In this document: positions 36,090 through 44,574 of the stretch, piece after piece | How positions within the stretch are numbered: the first letter of the stretch is position 1 | Layout: the number at the start of each line of letters is the position of its first letter | DNA from: Alphaproteobacteria bacterium | Lineage (GTDB): Bacteria > Pseudomonadota > Alphaproteobacteria > Acetobacterales > Acetobacteraceae | DNA length: 64,000 nucleotides | Assembly (NCBI GenBank): GCA_020850755.1 | Contig: JADZEB010000044.1 | Location: 61,902 to 125,901 of the forward strand | Direction: 5' to 3' | Program-made: the position numbers and the translations under genes | Notes under the pieces: generated by a model | Told to the model about the DNA's origin: nothing | What the model saw: the letters and a program-made list of their open reading frames with translations, nothing else | The model's database searches: none

Positions 36090-37774
36090 TCCCCTTTGCC
36101 TCAGAGCGCGGCGGCGGACAGGACCTCGCATCCCACCTTCAGAACGCGCACGACAACGAGTTTGTCGAGGTTGCGCATATCCGCGGCGCGGTCGCACGGG
36201 ATCTGCACGGCGCGTTCGCGGAGTGGGAGGCCCAGGCCCACGCGCTGACCCGGTGCAAGAACTACCTGTGCAGCCTGTCGATCAATCCCGACGAGCTGCA
36301 AGGCCGGATCAGCCGGGAGCAATACCTCGACTACATCGCCCGCACCGAGGACAAGCTCGGCCTCGCGAACCAGCCCCGCGCCGTCATCTTCCACATCAAG
36401 GACGGCCGCGAGCATTGTCATGTCGTCTGGTCGCGGATCGATGTGGAAGCCGGCAAGGCGGTCAATCTGCCGTTCTACAAGGACAAGCTCATGACGGTGA
36501 CGCGGGAGTTCGCGCGCGATCACGGCCTGCAACTGCCGAAGGGTTATCACGCCCACGAGGACCGGCAGTGGCGCAAGAACCGGCAGCTCGACCGCTATGA
36601 GTGCGTGAAGCAGAAGGAAACCGGCATCAGCCACGAAGACCGCATGGCCGCCGTGACGAAGGCCTGGCAGGGCAGCGACAGCGGCGCCGCCTTTGTCCGG
36701 GCGCTGGAAGAGATCGGCTATGTGCTGGCAACCGGGCGCAACGGCAACCGCCCGGTGCTGGTCGATATCTACGGCCATACCCACGCGCTGACCCGGCTGA
36801 TCGATGACAAGGCGGTCAAGACCAGGCACGTCCGCGATCGTCTCGGCACGGACTTTGCGCCGGAAAACCTGCCGAGCGTCGAGGACGCGCAGGCGATCGC
36901 GAAGGACCGGCGGCGCGCGATCGAGGACTTCCAAAAGGCGCGGCAGGGTTCCGAGCAGGTCGCGCTACTGCTCCGCCAGCAACAGGAACGGCGCGCCGGC
37001 CTCGACGGCAAGATTGCCATGCTGGAAACGGCCCAGACGGCAAAGCGGCAGATGCTTGAAGCCGACCAGCTTGCCGCGCGCCGCAAACTGACCGCCGCCT
37101 ATCTGGCCGAACGCCGCGCGACGAAGATCGAACGCGCGCAGAACCGGCCGAAAGGGCTGGCGGCGTTTCTCGGCAGGGTGACCGGCATCAGTCTCGCGAT
37201 CAAAAAGCTGCACGAATACCGCGATGGCCAAAGATTCAAGATGCACCGCGACGAGCGCGCCGCGCTGATCGACCGGCAGCGGATCGAGCAGGCCGAGTTG
37301 CGGCGGCGGCAGGAGCTACAGGCCGCCGACCTGATGCGCGAGCGGCGCGGACTTTCCCAGATCGAGAAGAAAGAACTCGCGTCCTTGCAGCAGGCGCTGC
37401 GCAAGGAGCAGCGGCAGGAGCTGAACCGGCGTCATGTCCATGCGCCGACATTCGCGCTGACTCTCGGCCCGCCGGGGCGCCCGGCGGCGATCGACAAGGC
37501 CGCCCACCGCCATACGTCCGAAACCAAACGCGCCTTCGAGGAAGAAGACCGGAAGCGCCGGGAGGACGAGCAGGCGCAGAACAACCGGCGCCGCATCGTT
37601 CTTATCGACGAGTTCACGCGCGCCGCCGGAAGCGATGACGATGATGACGGCGGGGGCGGCGACAACACCGGCGGCCACACGCCGAAACCGCCGACGAAAC
37701 CGAAAGGGCCGGACCGCCCGAACCGGCGCGGCAACAAGCGCCGCCGCGACCGCGATTATGGCAGAGGGATGTAG
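36086..37774 (+). CDS. Relaxase (VirD2/MobA-like mobilization nuclease)
   Basis: A 562-residue relaxase. The N-terminal nuclease domain has HIRGAVARDLHGAFAEWE, YLCSLSINPDE and the metal-binding motif GREHCHVVWSRID (two His near residues 110-112). After about residue 230 the protein is a long charged helical region (rich in Arg, Gln and Glu), ending in an acidic Asp/Gly tract and a basic tail, as in many MOBP-like relaxases. It would nick oriT and lead the strand into the recipient. Start at 36086 overlaps mobC; no frameshift seen. Confidence 0.85.
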   Translation: MIPFASERGGGQDLASHLQNAHDNEFVEVAHIRGAVARDLHGAFAEWEAQAHALTRCKNYLCSLSINPDELQGRISREQYLDYIARTEDKLGLANQPRAVIFHIKDGREHCHVVWSRIDVEAGKAVNLPFYKDKLMTVTREFARDHGLQLPKGYHAHEDRQWRKNRQLDRYECVKQKETGISHEDRMAAVTKAWQGSDSGAAFVRALEEIGYVLATGRNGNRPVLVDIYGHTHALTRLIDDKAVKTRHVRDRLGTDFAPENLPSVEDAQAIAKDRRRAIEDFQKARQGSEQVALLLRQQQERRAGLDGKIAMLETAQTAKRQMLEADQLAARRKLTAAYLAERRATKIERAQNRPKGLAAFLGRVTGISLAIKKLHEYRDGQRFKMHRDERAALIDRQRIEQAELRRRQELQAADLMRERRGLSQIEKKELASLQQALRKEQRQELNRRHVHAPTFALTLGPPGRPAAIDKAAHRHTSETKRAFEEEDRKRREDEQAQNNRRRIVLIDEFTRAAGSDDDDDGGGGDNTGGHTPKPPTKPKGPDRPNRRGNKRRRDRDYGRGM

Positions 37775-37813
37775 ACGATCCGGGAGCCTCCCCCCAAGCT
37801 CTAACGGGCAGAT

Positions 37814-37846
37814 TTTTCTCCAATTTTCTCCAATTTTCCCTATAAT
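37814..37846 (+). promoter_or_regulatory. Promoter with 10-bp tandem repeats
   Basis: TTTTCTCCAA occurs twice in tandem (37814-37823, 37824-37833) plus a partial copy, directly before a perfect TATAAT (37841-37846). There is no good -35 box, since the repeats occupy that place. One-turn spacing suggests binding of a protein along one face of DNA, perhaps the HTH protein encoded next. The promoter would drive the cluster to 50334. Confidence 0.55.
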
Positions 37847-37876
37847 CGGGCTCAGCGAATCGATTGCGGTGAGCCG

Positions 37877-38077
37877 ATGGCCAACGAAATCCTGACGATC
37901 CGCGAGGTCGCGGAACTTCTCAAGATCAATGAGAAGACCGCCTACAAGCTCGCTGCGGACGGGAAGATTCCCGGGTTCAAGGTCGGAGGGTCATGGCGGT
38001 TCGACCGGCAAGAGATAGCAAGCTGGATCAAGCGCAAGGTAGAGGAGCAGCAGAAAGGCAAGGACGTTGATCACTGA
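37877..38077 (+). CDS. Excisionase-type HTH regulator, first gene of the defence cluster
   Basis: A 66-residue MerR/HTH_17-type DNA-binding protein: ILTIREVAELLKINEKTAYKLAADGKIPGFKVGGSWRFDRQEIASWI is the standard pattern of a winged helix with a recognition helix around NEKTAYKL. Such proteins serve as excisionases or as small regulators. Here it overlaps the next gene (SNF2 helicase) by 11 bases and follows a promoter with tandem repeats, so an autoregulator of the cluster is more likely than an excisionase; a dual role cannot be excluded. Confidence 0.85.
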   Translation: MANEILTIREVAELLKINEKTAYKLAADGKIPGFKVGGSWRFDRQEIASWIKRKVEEQQKGKDVDH

Positions 38078-40916
38078 GTACCACGCCAAGCTATTTGCTC
38101 ATGAGCTGAGCAGGCGGCACTCCGTAGCGGATGCCGCCAAGCTTGCTGGCACGCTTCTGGATGCTCAGGTCGATCTCAATCCGCACCAGGTCGAGGCCGC
38201 GCTGTTCGCCTTCAAGTCTCCTTTGTCCAAGGGCGCGATCCTCGCCGACGAAGTCGGCCTCGGCAAAACCATAGAAGCCGGACTGGTCCTCGCCCAGAAA
38301 TGGACGGAAGGACGGCGGCGCATCCTTGTCATCACGCCGGCCAATCTGCGCAAGCAGTGGTCACAGGAGGTCGAGGAAAAGTTCTTTCTGCCAACGATCA
38401 TCCTTGAAGCCCGGAACTACAACAGGATGGTCAAAGACGGCGTGCGCCGTCCCTTCGAGCAGAAGGCCCTTGTCATTTGCTCGTTCCAGTTCGCCGCCCG
38501 TCACGCCGAAGAGCTGATGGTGATCCCTTGGGACCTCGTGGTCATCGACGAAGCGCACAGACTGCGCAATGTTTACCGGCCGGACAACCGCATCGGCAAA
38601 GCGCTTAAGGGAGCGCTTGCAAACGCGCCGAAGGTTCTGCTGACGGCCACGCCCCTACAGAACTCCCTGATGGAGCTTTACGGCCTCGTCAGCATCATCG
38701 ACGACTACGCCTTCGGTGATGCCAAGAGTTTCCGCGCCCAGTACGCCCGCCTGGCTGGCGACGGTTTGTTCGACGAGCTGAAGGGCCGTCTGAAGCCGGT
38801 CTGCCATCGCACGCTGCGGCGTCAGGTGCTCGAATATATCCGCTACACCAACCGCATTCCGATCACCCAGGAATTCGTGCCGACGGACGCGGAGCAAACA
38901 CTCTACGATATGGTGTCCGACTACCTTCGGCGTCCATCGTTGCAGGCGCTTCCGTCCAGCCAGCGGACGCTGATGACGCTCATCATGCGCAAGCTTCTTG
39001 CATCATCGACATTCGCTATAGCCGGTGCGCTTGACACCCTTGCCCGCAAGCTGGAGCGCCAGCTTCGCGATGACAAGGATCTTCGCGAAAAGCTCGAAGA
39101 GGAGATTGCCGAGGACTACGAGGAGTTTGAGGAGACCGCCGACGAATGGGAGGAGGATAATCCGGAGCCGGAGCTTCTCACCGAGCAGGACATCGCGACG
39201 ATCGAACAGGAAATCGCCGACCTCCGGGCCTTTCGCGATCTTGCTGTCTCGATATCGGAGAATGCAAAGGGACAGGCGCTGCTCCAGGCGCTTCGCGCCG
39301 GCTTTGCCAAGGCTGCTGAACTTGGCAGCGCCGAGAAGGCCATCATTTTCACCGAGTCCCGCCGCACGCAGGAGTATCTCGTCCGGCTGCTTTCGCAGAA
39401 CGGCTATGACGGCAAGCTCGTCCTGTTCAACGGGTCTAACACCGATCCGCAATCCAAGGCGATTTATGAGGCATGGGTCGAGCGCCACAAAGGCACCGAC
39501 CGCGTGACCGGCTCGCGCACCGCCGACATGCGCGCCGCGCTCGTGGACTATTTCCGCGAGAAAGCCGCGATCATGATCGCGACCGAAGCCGCGGCCGAGG
39601 GCATCAACCTTCAATTCTGCTCGATGGTGGTCAACTATGACCTGCCCTGGAATCCGCAGCGCATCGAGCAGCGCATCGGGCGCTGCCACCGTTACGGCCA
39701 GCGCTACGACGTGGTCGTGGTGAACTTTTTGAACAAGAAGAACGCCGCCGATCAGCGCGTATACGAGCTGCTTGCCGAGAAATTCAAGCTTTTCTCCGGC
39801 GTGTTTGGCGCAAGCGACGAGGTGCTCGGCGCAATCGAATCCGGCGTCGAATTCGAGAAGCGCATCGCGTCGATATACCAGAATTGCCGCTCCACCGAGG
39901 ACATTGAATCCGAGTTCGAGCGCCTGCGCGCGGAGATGGAAGCCAATATCAACGTCACTATGGAGGATACCCGCCGCAAGCTGCTGGAGAATTTCGACGC
40001 GGAAGTCCATGACCGATTGAAGATCAATATGTCCCAGAGCAAGGAGTATCTGGACCGCTACGCCCGGATGCTCTGGTCCATCACCAAGCACGAGCTGTCC
40101 AAGCATGCGAAATTTGACGACGCCTATCTGACGTTCATGCTCAAGACCGCGCCGGACGGCGTCGGCGCCCCGCCCGGAAGCTATTACATGTCCCGGCATG
40201 GCCTCGACGGCCATCGCTATCGTCTCGGTCATCCCCTCGCACAGCACATCCTGTCGATAGCGGCGTCACGCAAGCTGGACGGCGCGGACATCGTGTTCGA
40301 CTACACGGCCTGGCCGCAGAAGGCGGTCGCTATCGAGCCTTTCATCGGCAAGCGCGGGACGCTCGTTGCGCACAAGGTATCGGTGCGCGGTGCCGACGAT
40401 CAGGATCACATCATACTTGCCGCCATGACCGATGACGGCGCCCGCCTTGATCCCAAGGCCGCCATGCGACTCTTCGAGTTGCCTGCGCACAAGAATGGCG
40501 CCGCCGCACTCAGCCTCCCTGAATCGATAAGGGAAGCAGTTGAGGGGCAGCGCCAGTCCATTCTGGACGAGCTGGCGGCGCGCCAGTCAGCGTGGTTCGA
40601 CGACGAAATGGAAAAGCTCGACAACTGGGCGGAGGATAAACGCGCCGGGTTGAAGGCAGACCTCAAGGAGCTGGACGACGAGATCAAGGCCCTCAAGAAA
40701 GAGATACGCCAGACCGGCAACCTGCCCGACAAGCTGGCGCTTCAGCGCAAGGCGCGGTCGCTGGAAACGAAGCGGGACGACGCGTGGCGCGCCTATGACG
40801 CGGCTGCCAAAGAAATAGAGGTTCAGAAGGACGGGCTTCTGGATCAGGTGGAAGAGCGTCTCGGGCAGAGCGTATCCGACGAGGAGCTGTTCGCCATCAG
40901 GTTTGAAGTGAAATGA
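38067..40916 (+). CDS. SNF2/RapA-like helicase of the defence cluster
   Basis: A 949-residue SNF2-family ATPase starting at a TTG overlapping the HTH gene. Motifs: Walker A DEVGLGKTIEAG (about 61-72), VVIDEAHRLRN (about 159), LLTATPLQN (about 191), an acidic insertion (EEDYEEFEETADEWEEDNPE type) at about 345-370, ATEAAAEGINLQ and QRIGRCHRYGQ (about 535). The C-terminal 350 residues contain coiled coils. It is similar in architecture to the SNF2 helicases (DrmD-like) found in DISARM and other defence loci. It probably remodels or translocates on DNA. Its end overlaps the PLD gene (ATGA). Confidence 0.88.
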   Translation: MITEYHAKLFAHELSRRHSVADAAKLAGTLLDAQVDLNPHQVEAALFAFKSPLSKGAILADEVGLGKTIEAGLVLAQKWTEGRRRILVITPANLRKQWSQEVEEKFFLPTIILEARNYNRMVKDGVRRPFEQKALVICSFQFAARHAEELMVIPWDLVVIDEAHRLRNVYRPDNRIGKALKGALANAPKVLLTATPLQNSLMELYGLVSIIDDYAFGDAKSFRAQYARLAGDGLFDELKGRLKPVCHRTLRRQVLEYIRYTNRIPITQEFVPTDAEQTLYDMVSDYLRRPSLQALPSSQRTLMTLIMRKLLASSTFAIAGALDTLARKLERQLRDDKDLREKLEEEIAEDYEEFEETADEWEEDNPEPELLTEQDIATIEQEIADLRAFRDLAVSISENAKGQALLQALRAGFAKAAELGSAEKAIIFTESRRTQEYLVRLLSQNGYDGKLVLFNGSNTDPQSKAIYEAWVERHKGTDRVTGSRTADMRAALVDYFREKAAIMIATEAAAEGINLQFCSMVVNYDLPWNPQRIEQRIGRCHRYGQRYDVVVVNFLNKKNAADQRVYELLAEKFKLFSGVFGASDEVLGAIESGVEFEKRIASIYQNCRSTEDIESEFERLRAEMEANINVTMEDTRRKLLENFDAEVHDRLKINMSQSKEYLDRYARMLWSITKHELSKHAKFDDAYLTFMLKTAPDGVGAPPGSYYMSRHGLDGHRYRLGHPLAQHILSIAASRKLDGADIVFDYTAWPQKAVAIEPFIGKRGTLVAHKVSVRGADDQDHIILAAMTDDGARLDPKAAMRLFELPAHKNGAAALSLPESIREAVEGQRQSILDELAARQSAWFDDEMEKLDNWAEDKRAGLKADLKELDDEIKALKKEIRQTGNLPDKLALQRKARSLETKRDDAWRAYDAAAKEIEVQKDGLLDQVEERLGQSVSDEELFAIRFEVK

Positions 40917-41995
40917 GGGGGGGCGCTGTCATGACCAGTTCCATTGCCATGACCGGGCTTGCCGGCCCGACCTATAAGGCGTTGTTCCGGAAGCAAATCA
41001 GGAAGGCCAAGCCGCCGGTGTTCGGTATGGCCGTGGCTTACGTCTCGGCGTCGGGATTCAATCTGGTTAAATCAATCCTCGACGAGGGCGAAGTCGGCGA
41101 GGTTCGCCTCGTCACGGACACCAAAGATGGCGTCACCCATCCAAAGGCGCTCCAGAGCGCAATGGATAGCGGCTGGAAGGTTCGCGTCGTCGATAGCCTC
41201 AGCGGCACGTTTCATCCGAAACTCTACGTGGGGGCCGCTGCCTTCGATAATGCTGCCGGTCTGTCCGGCCTTTCGCTGGCGATCGTGGGGTCCCCAAATC
41301 TGAGTCGCGGGGGTTTCCTGACCAACGGCGAATGCTGTTTCTGGAGCTCCGCCCCTCATTCCCGAGAGTCGGCAGCTCGTGCGTGGCTGGAATGCTGGAA
41401 CATAGGTACCCCGCTCACGAAAACGAAGTTGCAGGACTACGAAAAGTACTTCGCGCTCCGCAATCGGAACAGGCTACCCGCGGACCTGGTCGCGCTCGGC
41501 ATCGCCGACTCGATCCCCAAGACCGAAAACGGAAAACCCAAGAAGGGAGTATCTCCCCCGAAAACGGAAGATAAGGCCGTCTCGGAAACAGCCGCTTCCG
41601 TCGCTTGGGCCGGCCTGCAATCATTCACAGGGGAATACAATCTACAACTTGAGTTTCCGAAAGAAGCGGGGCTTGTGCTGAGACGTGTTTTCGGCAAGCC
41701 GTCGAAAGACGGGTCAGTCGATATTATCTGCGCCGATCACCAGCAGCGAAAGTTCAAGTACAAGTATTACGATCACAACGGCATGTTCAGGTTGAACATT
41801 CCAAATTCCGCGCCGCTCGTCGATTGGGCACGCGCGAACAAGACCGGCATTGCCTACGTCGAGCACGACGAAGAATCGGGCGATCTGTATTTCGAGATTG
41901 TGCCGCCGGGGCAGCCGATGATGGAGATAGTGGACCGGTCCCTTGCTTTGGGGACCTGGGGCCGAACAACAACTAGATTATATGGCTGGTACTGA
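40913..41995 (+). CDS. Phospholipase-D-fold protein of the defence cluster
   Basis: A 360-residue protein with one HKD-type motif: GTFHPKLYVG (about residue 100) followed by IVGSPNLSRGGF, i.e. H-x-K and a downstream Asn/Ser cluster typical of PLD-like nucleases. A Lys/Pro-rich linker (near 205-220) precedes a C-terminal domain that looks like a DNA-interaction module. The gene overlaps the helicase before it and the methyltransferase after it (TGATG), so helicase, PLD and Mod are translationally coupled. PLD proteins accompany helicases in DISARM (DrmC) and similar loci. A start at 40931 is an alternative. Confidence 0.82.
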   Translation: MRGGAVMTSSIAMTGLAGPTYKALFRKQIRKAKPPVFGMAVAYVSASGFNLVKSILDEGEVGEVRLVTDTKDGVTHPKALQSAMDSGWKVRVVDSLSGTFHPKLYVGAAAFDNAAGLSGLSLAIVGSPNLSRGGFLTNGECCFWSSAPHSRESAARAWLECWNIGTPLTKTKLQDYEKYFALRNRNRLPADLVALGIADSIPKTENGKPKKGVSPPKTEDKAVSETAASVAWAGLQSFTGEYNLQLEFPKEAGLVLRRVFGKPSKDGSVDIICADHQQRKFKYKYYDHNGMFRLNIPNSAPLVDWARANKTGIAYVEHDEESGDLYFEIVPPGQPMMEIVDRSLALGTWGRTTTRLYGWY

Positions 41996-43950
41996 TGAGC
42001 GGAGCAAAACCCCTGGCCGGGCACGGCAGAACAGAAGCGAAGCAACCGGGCGGGGACACAAAGCTGCCTCTGATGTCCCTGGATATCGCCGGGCAGAAGG
42101 ATCGAGTCCTGCTAAATTTCCTGGCCGCGTCGTTTCCTGAGTGCCTTTCCGAAGGCCGGATCGACTTCGAGCAGTTGAAGCGGGCTCTCGGCGAATGGGT
42201 GGAGCCGGGTAACGAGCGCTTCGGGCTGGTGTGGCCCGGCAAGGCCGACTGCATGAAGATCATCCAGCAGCCGAGCGTGGCCACCCTGAAGCCGGCGCGC
42301 AAGGAATCCGTCGATTTTGACGCCGCCGGAAACGTGTTTATCGAAGGTGACAATCTCGAAGTGCTCAAGCTCTTGCAGAAGGCCTACTTCGGCAAGATCA
42401 AGATGATCTATATCGATCCGCCCTATAACACCGGCCAGGAGTTCATTTACCCGGACAAGTACGCCGAAACACTGGAGACATATCTCGCCTACACAGGACA
42501 GGCGGACGCGGAAGGCCGGAAATTTTCCACCAACACCGATACGGTCGGCCGGTATCACTCCAACTGGCTGAACATGATGTATCCGCGGCTTTATCTTGCC
42601 CGGAATCTGCTTCGGGAAGACGGCGCGATATTCATCTCGATCGATGACCACGAACTCGCGCGGCTGCGAGAGCTTTGCGACCAGATTTTCGGGGAGGAAA
42701 ATTTCAAGGCGGATATCGCCTGGCAGAAGCGCTACACGCGCAGCAACAACACCGTGGATTTCACGACCGTCGTTGAGCACATCATCGTCTATGCGAAGTC
42801 GGAAGCGTTCGAGGTAAACCTCTTGCCGCGCACGGAGGAAGCGGATGCGCGGTATTCCAACCCTGACGACGATCCGCGCGGCGTGTGGAAAGGGGCGTCA
42901 TTCCTGAACCCGGCTTCGCCGCAGGACAGGCCCAATCTCTGTTATCCGCTCGAGAATCCGAACACCGGGGAAGTCGTCCATCCGACCACGAATGCGTGGC
43001 GGCGCTCGAAGGAGGCATTCGAGGAGCTGCACGCCGACAACAGGCTCTACTGGGGACCTGACGGCAAGGCGCCGATTCCGTCGATCAAGATGTTTCTGTC
43101 CGAGGCGCGCGGCCTCACGCCCACAAACTTCTGGGCGCATGACTACGCCGGCCATACCGACGAGGGCACACGGGATCTGGAAGCCCTGATTCCCGGAAAG
43201 GTCTTCAACAACCCGAAACCGGTTCAGCTTATCCGCCGGGCGATCGAGCATGCCTGCAACGGTCCCGGCGATACCGTCCTTGATTTCTTCGCCGGCTCCG
43301 GGGTGACCGCGCAGGCCGTCATCGAGCTGAACGCCGAGGACGGCGGGAGCCGAAAGTTCATCCTTGTGCAGTTGCCCGAACCCGCCGACGAGACTTCGAA
43401 TGCCGCCAAGGCCGGATACAAAACGATCGCGGAAATCGCGAAGGAACGCATCCGCCGCGTCGCCAAGAAGGTGCGCGAAGCCTCTTCGGGTCAGCTCGAC
43501 CTAGTGGGTAAGAAGCAGCCGGCCCCCGGATTCAAGGTGTTCAAGCTGGACCGGTCGAACTTCCGGATTTGGGACGGCAGCGCTGCGCAGGCGGAAGATG
43601 TCGGCCGCCAGATCGAAATGCACATCGATCATCTTTCAGATGCGAGCAGCGCCGAGGATGTTCTCTACGAGCTGTTGCTCAAGGCCGGATTTGCGCTGAC
43701 GACCAATGTTCGAGGCATCGAGCTCGCCGGCAAGCAGGTCTTCTCCGTTGAAAACGGCTCCATGCTTATTTGCCTTGAGAAGGAGATCACACCGGAGCTG
43801 ATCGACGCGCTCGCGGAGGCGAACCCGCTACAGGTGATCTGCCTCGATGAAGCGTTCAAGGGGAACGACCAGCTCAAGGCGAATGCAGTGCAGACCTTCA
43901 GGGCGCGCGCGCAGGCCGACGAGTCCGAAATCGTCTTCAAGACAGTATAA
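41995..43950 (+). CDS. mod: Type III-like adenine DNA methyltransferase (Mod)
   Basis: A 651-residue methyltransferase of the beta class: the catalytic motif DPPYNTG (about 139-146) comes first and the SAM motif LDFFAGSGVTAQA (about 430) later. Between them lies the target-recognition region with ERYTRSNNTVDF-like and IPSIKMFLSEARGLTP segments. The C-terminal 150 residues resemble the Res-interaction part of Mod subunits. It is expected to methylate adenine at the system's recognition sequence and protect host DNA. Unlike the classical two-gene mod-res operon, a HEPN gene is inserted before res. Confidence 0.92.
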   Translation: MSGAKPLAGHGRTEAKQPGGDTKLPLMSLDIAGQKDRVLLNFLAASFPECLSEGRIDFEQLKRALGEWVEPGNERFGLVWPGKADCMKIIQQPSVATLKPARKESVDFDAAGNVFIEGDNLEVLKLLQKAYFGKIKMIYIDPPYNTGQEFIYPDKYAETLETYLAYTGQADAEGRKFSTNTDTVGRYHSNWLNMMYPRLYLARNLLREDGAIFISIDDHELARLRELCDQIFGEENFKADIAWQKRYTRSNNTVDFTTVVEHIIVYAKSEAFEVNLLPRTEEADARYSNPDDDPRGVWKGASFLNPASPQDRPNLCYPLENPNTGEVVHPTTNAWRRSKEAFEELHADNRLYWGPDGKAPIPSIKMFLSEARGLTPTNFWAHDYAGHTDEGTRDLEALIPGKVFNNPKPVQLIRRAIEHACNGPGDTVLDFFAGSGVTAQAVIELNAEDGGSRKFILVQLPEPADETSNAAKAGYKTIAEIAKERIRRVAKKVREASSGQLDLVGKKQPAPGFKVFKLDRSNFRIWDGSAAQAEDVGRQIEMHIDHLSDASSAEDVLYELLLKAGFALTTNVRGIELAGKQVFSVENGSMLICLEKEITPELIDALAEANPLQVICLDEAFKGNDQLKANAVQTFRARAQADESEIVFKTV

Positions 43951-43962
43951 GGAGCGCTGCGC

Positions 43963-44574
43963 ATGATCCCACAGCGCTTCGTCACAGAGTACCCGGAACG
44001 ATGCGGCCAGTTGCTCTCGATGCTGGAGCCGCAGGCGCGGGAGCATGACCTTCTTGGTTCGTTTGCCCTGCTTGTCGCGTCTGCCGCCTTCAATATTCCC
44101 TTTGGCAGGATCACCGAGGCCGATCATCCGCTCGGCCCTCCGGAGTCCCCCCTGTCTTCGGCCATCAGAGCCCTGGAAGGGCAGCCGTTTTTGGAGGCGC
44201 CGTTCTGGCATGGAAAGCGCCCGGCATATTTCCGGTTCTCCCGCATCATGAACGATCCGTCTCACGCTGCGGGATGGGCGGATCAAGCGGGGCTACACCC
44301 GCTTCAGTCCGGCGCGCCGGAAAACGGCTACCGGGTCCTGAAAGTCATTCGCCATGCCCTTGCCCACGGCAACGTCGTCTACCTCAATGAGCGCGGCCAC
44401 GAGGCTCCCGGAGAGAGAGTGCGGTTTCTGGCATTCCTGAGCAGGAACAACCGGCATCACCGCGTTGCGATATTCGACGAGGAGAGCTTCCTCGCCTTCC
44501 TGAAGGCTTGGATCGCGTGGATACAGGAGTTCCCGCCAGAGTTTGAATTCGTGTTTGGCGAGGCGGCGGAATGA
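43963..44574 (+). CDS. HEPN-like protein with R-x4-H motif
   Basis: A 203-residue mostly helical protein. The segment VIRHALAHGNVVYLN contains Arg130-His131-x3-His135, the R[NDH]x3H signature of HEPN ribonucleases, followed by the usual helix. The preceding helical part (SFALLVASAAFNIPFGRI, RVLKVI) fits the four-helix bundle. It is placed between mod and res with a good ribosome-binding site (AAGGAGCG) and overlaps res by ATGA. HEPN enzymes cleave RNA or act as toxin modules in many defence systems. The catalytic role is inference from the motif. Confidence 0.7.
   Translation: MIPQRFVTEYPERCGQLLSMLEPQAREHDLLGSFALLVASAAFNIPFGRITEADHPLGPPESPLSSAIRALEGQPFLEAPFWHGKRPAYFRFSRIMNDPSHAAGWADQAGLHPLQSGAPENGYRVLKVIRHALAHGNVVYLNERGHEAPGERVRFLAFLSRNNRHHRVAIFDEESFLAFLKAWIAWIQEFPPEFEFVFGEAAE

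Noticed and set aside
37877..38077. Taking the small HTH protein as the excisionase of the serine recombinase
   Set aside because: It is 20 kb from the recombinase, overlaps the helicase gene and follows its own repeat-bearing promoter. Serine-integrase directionality factors are not usually of this type.
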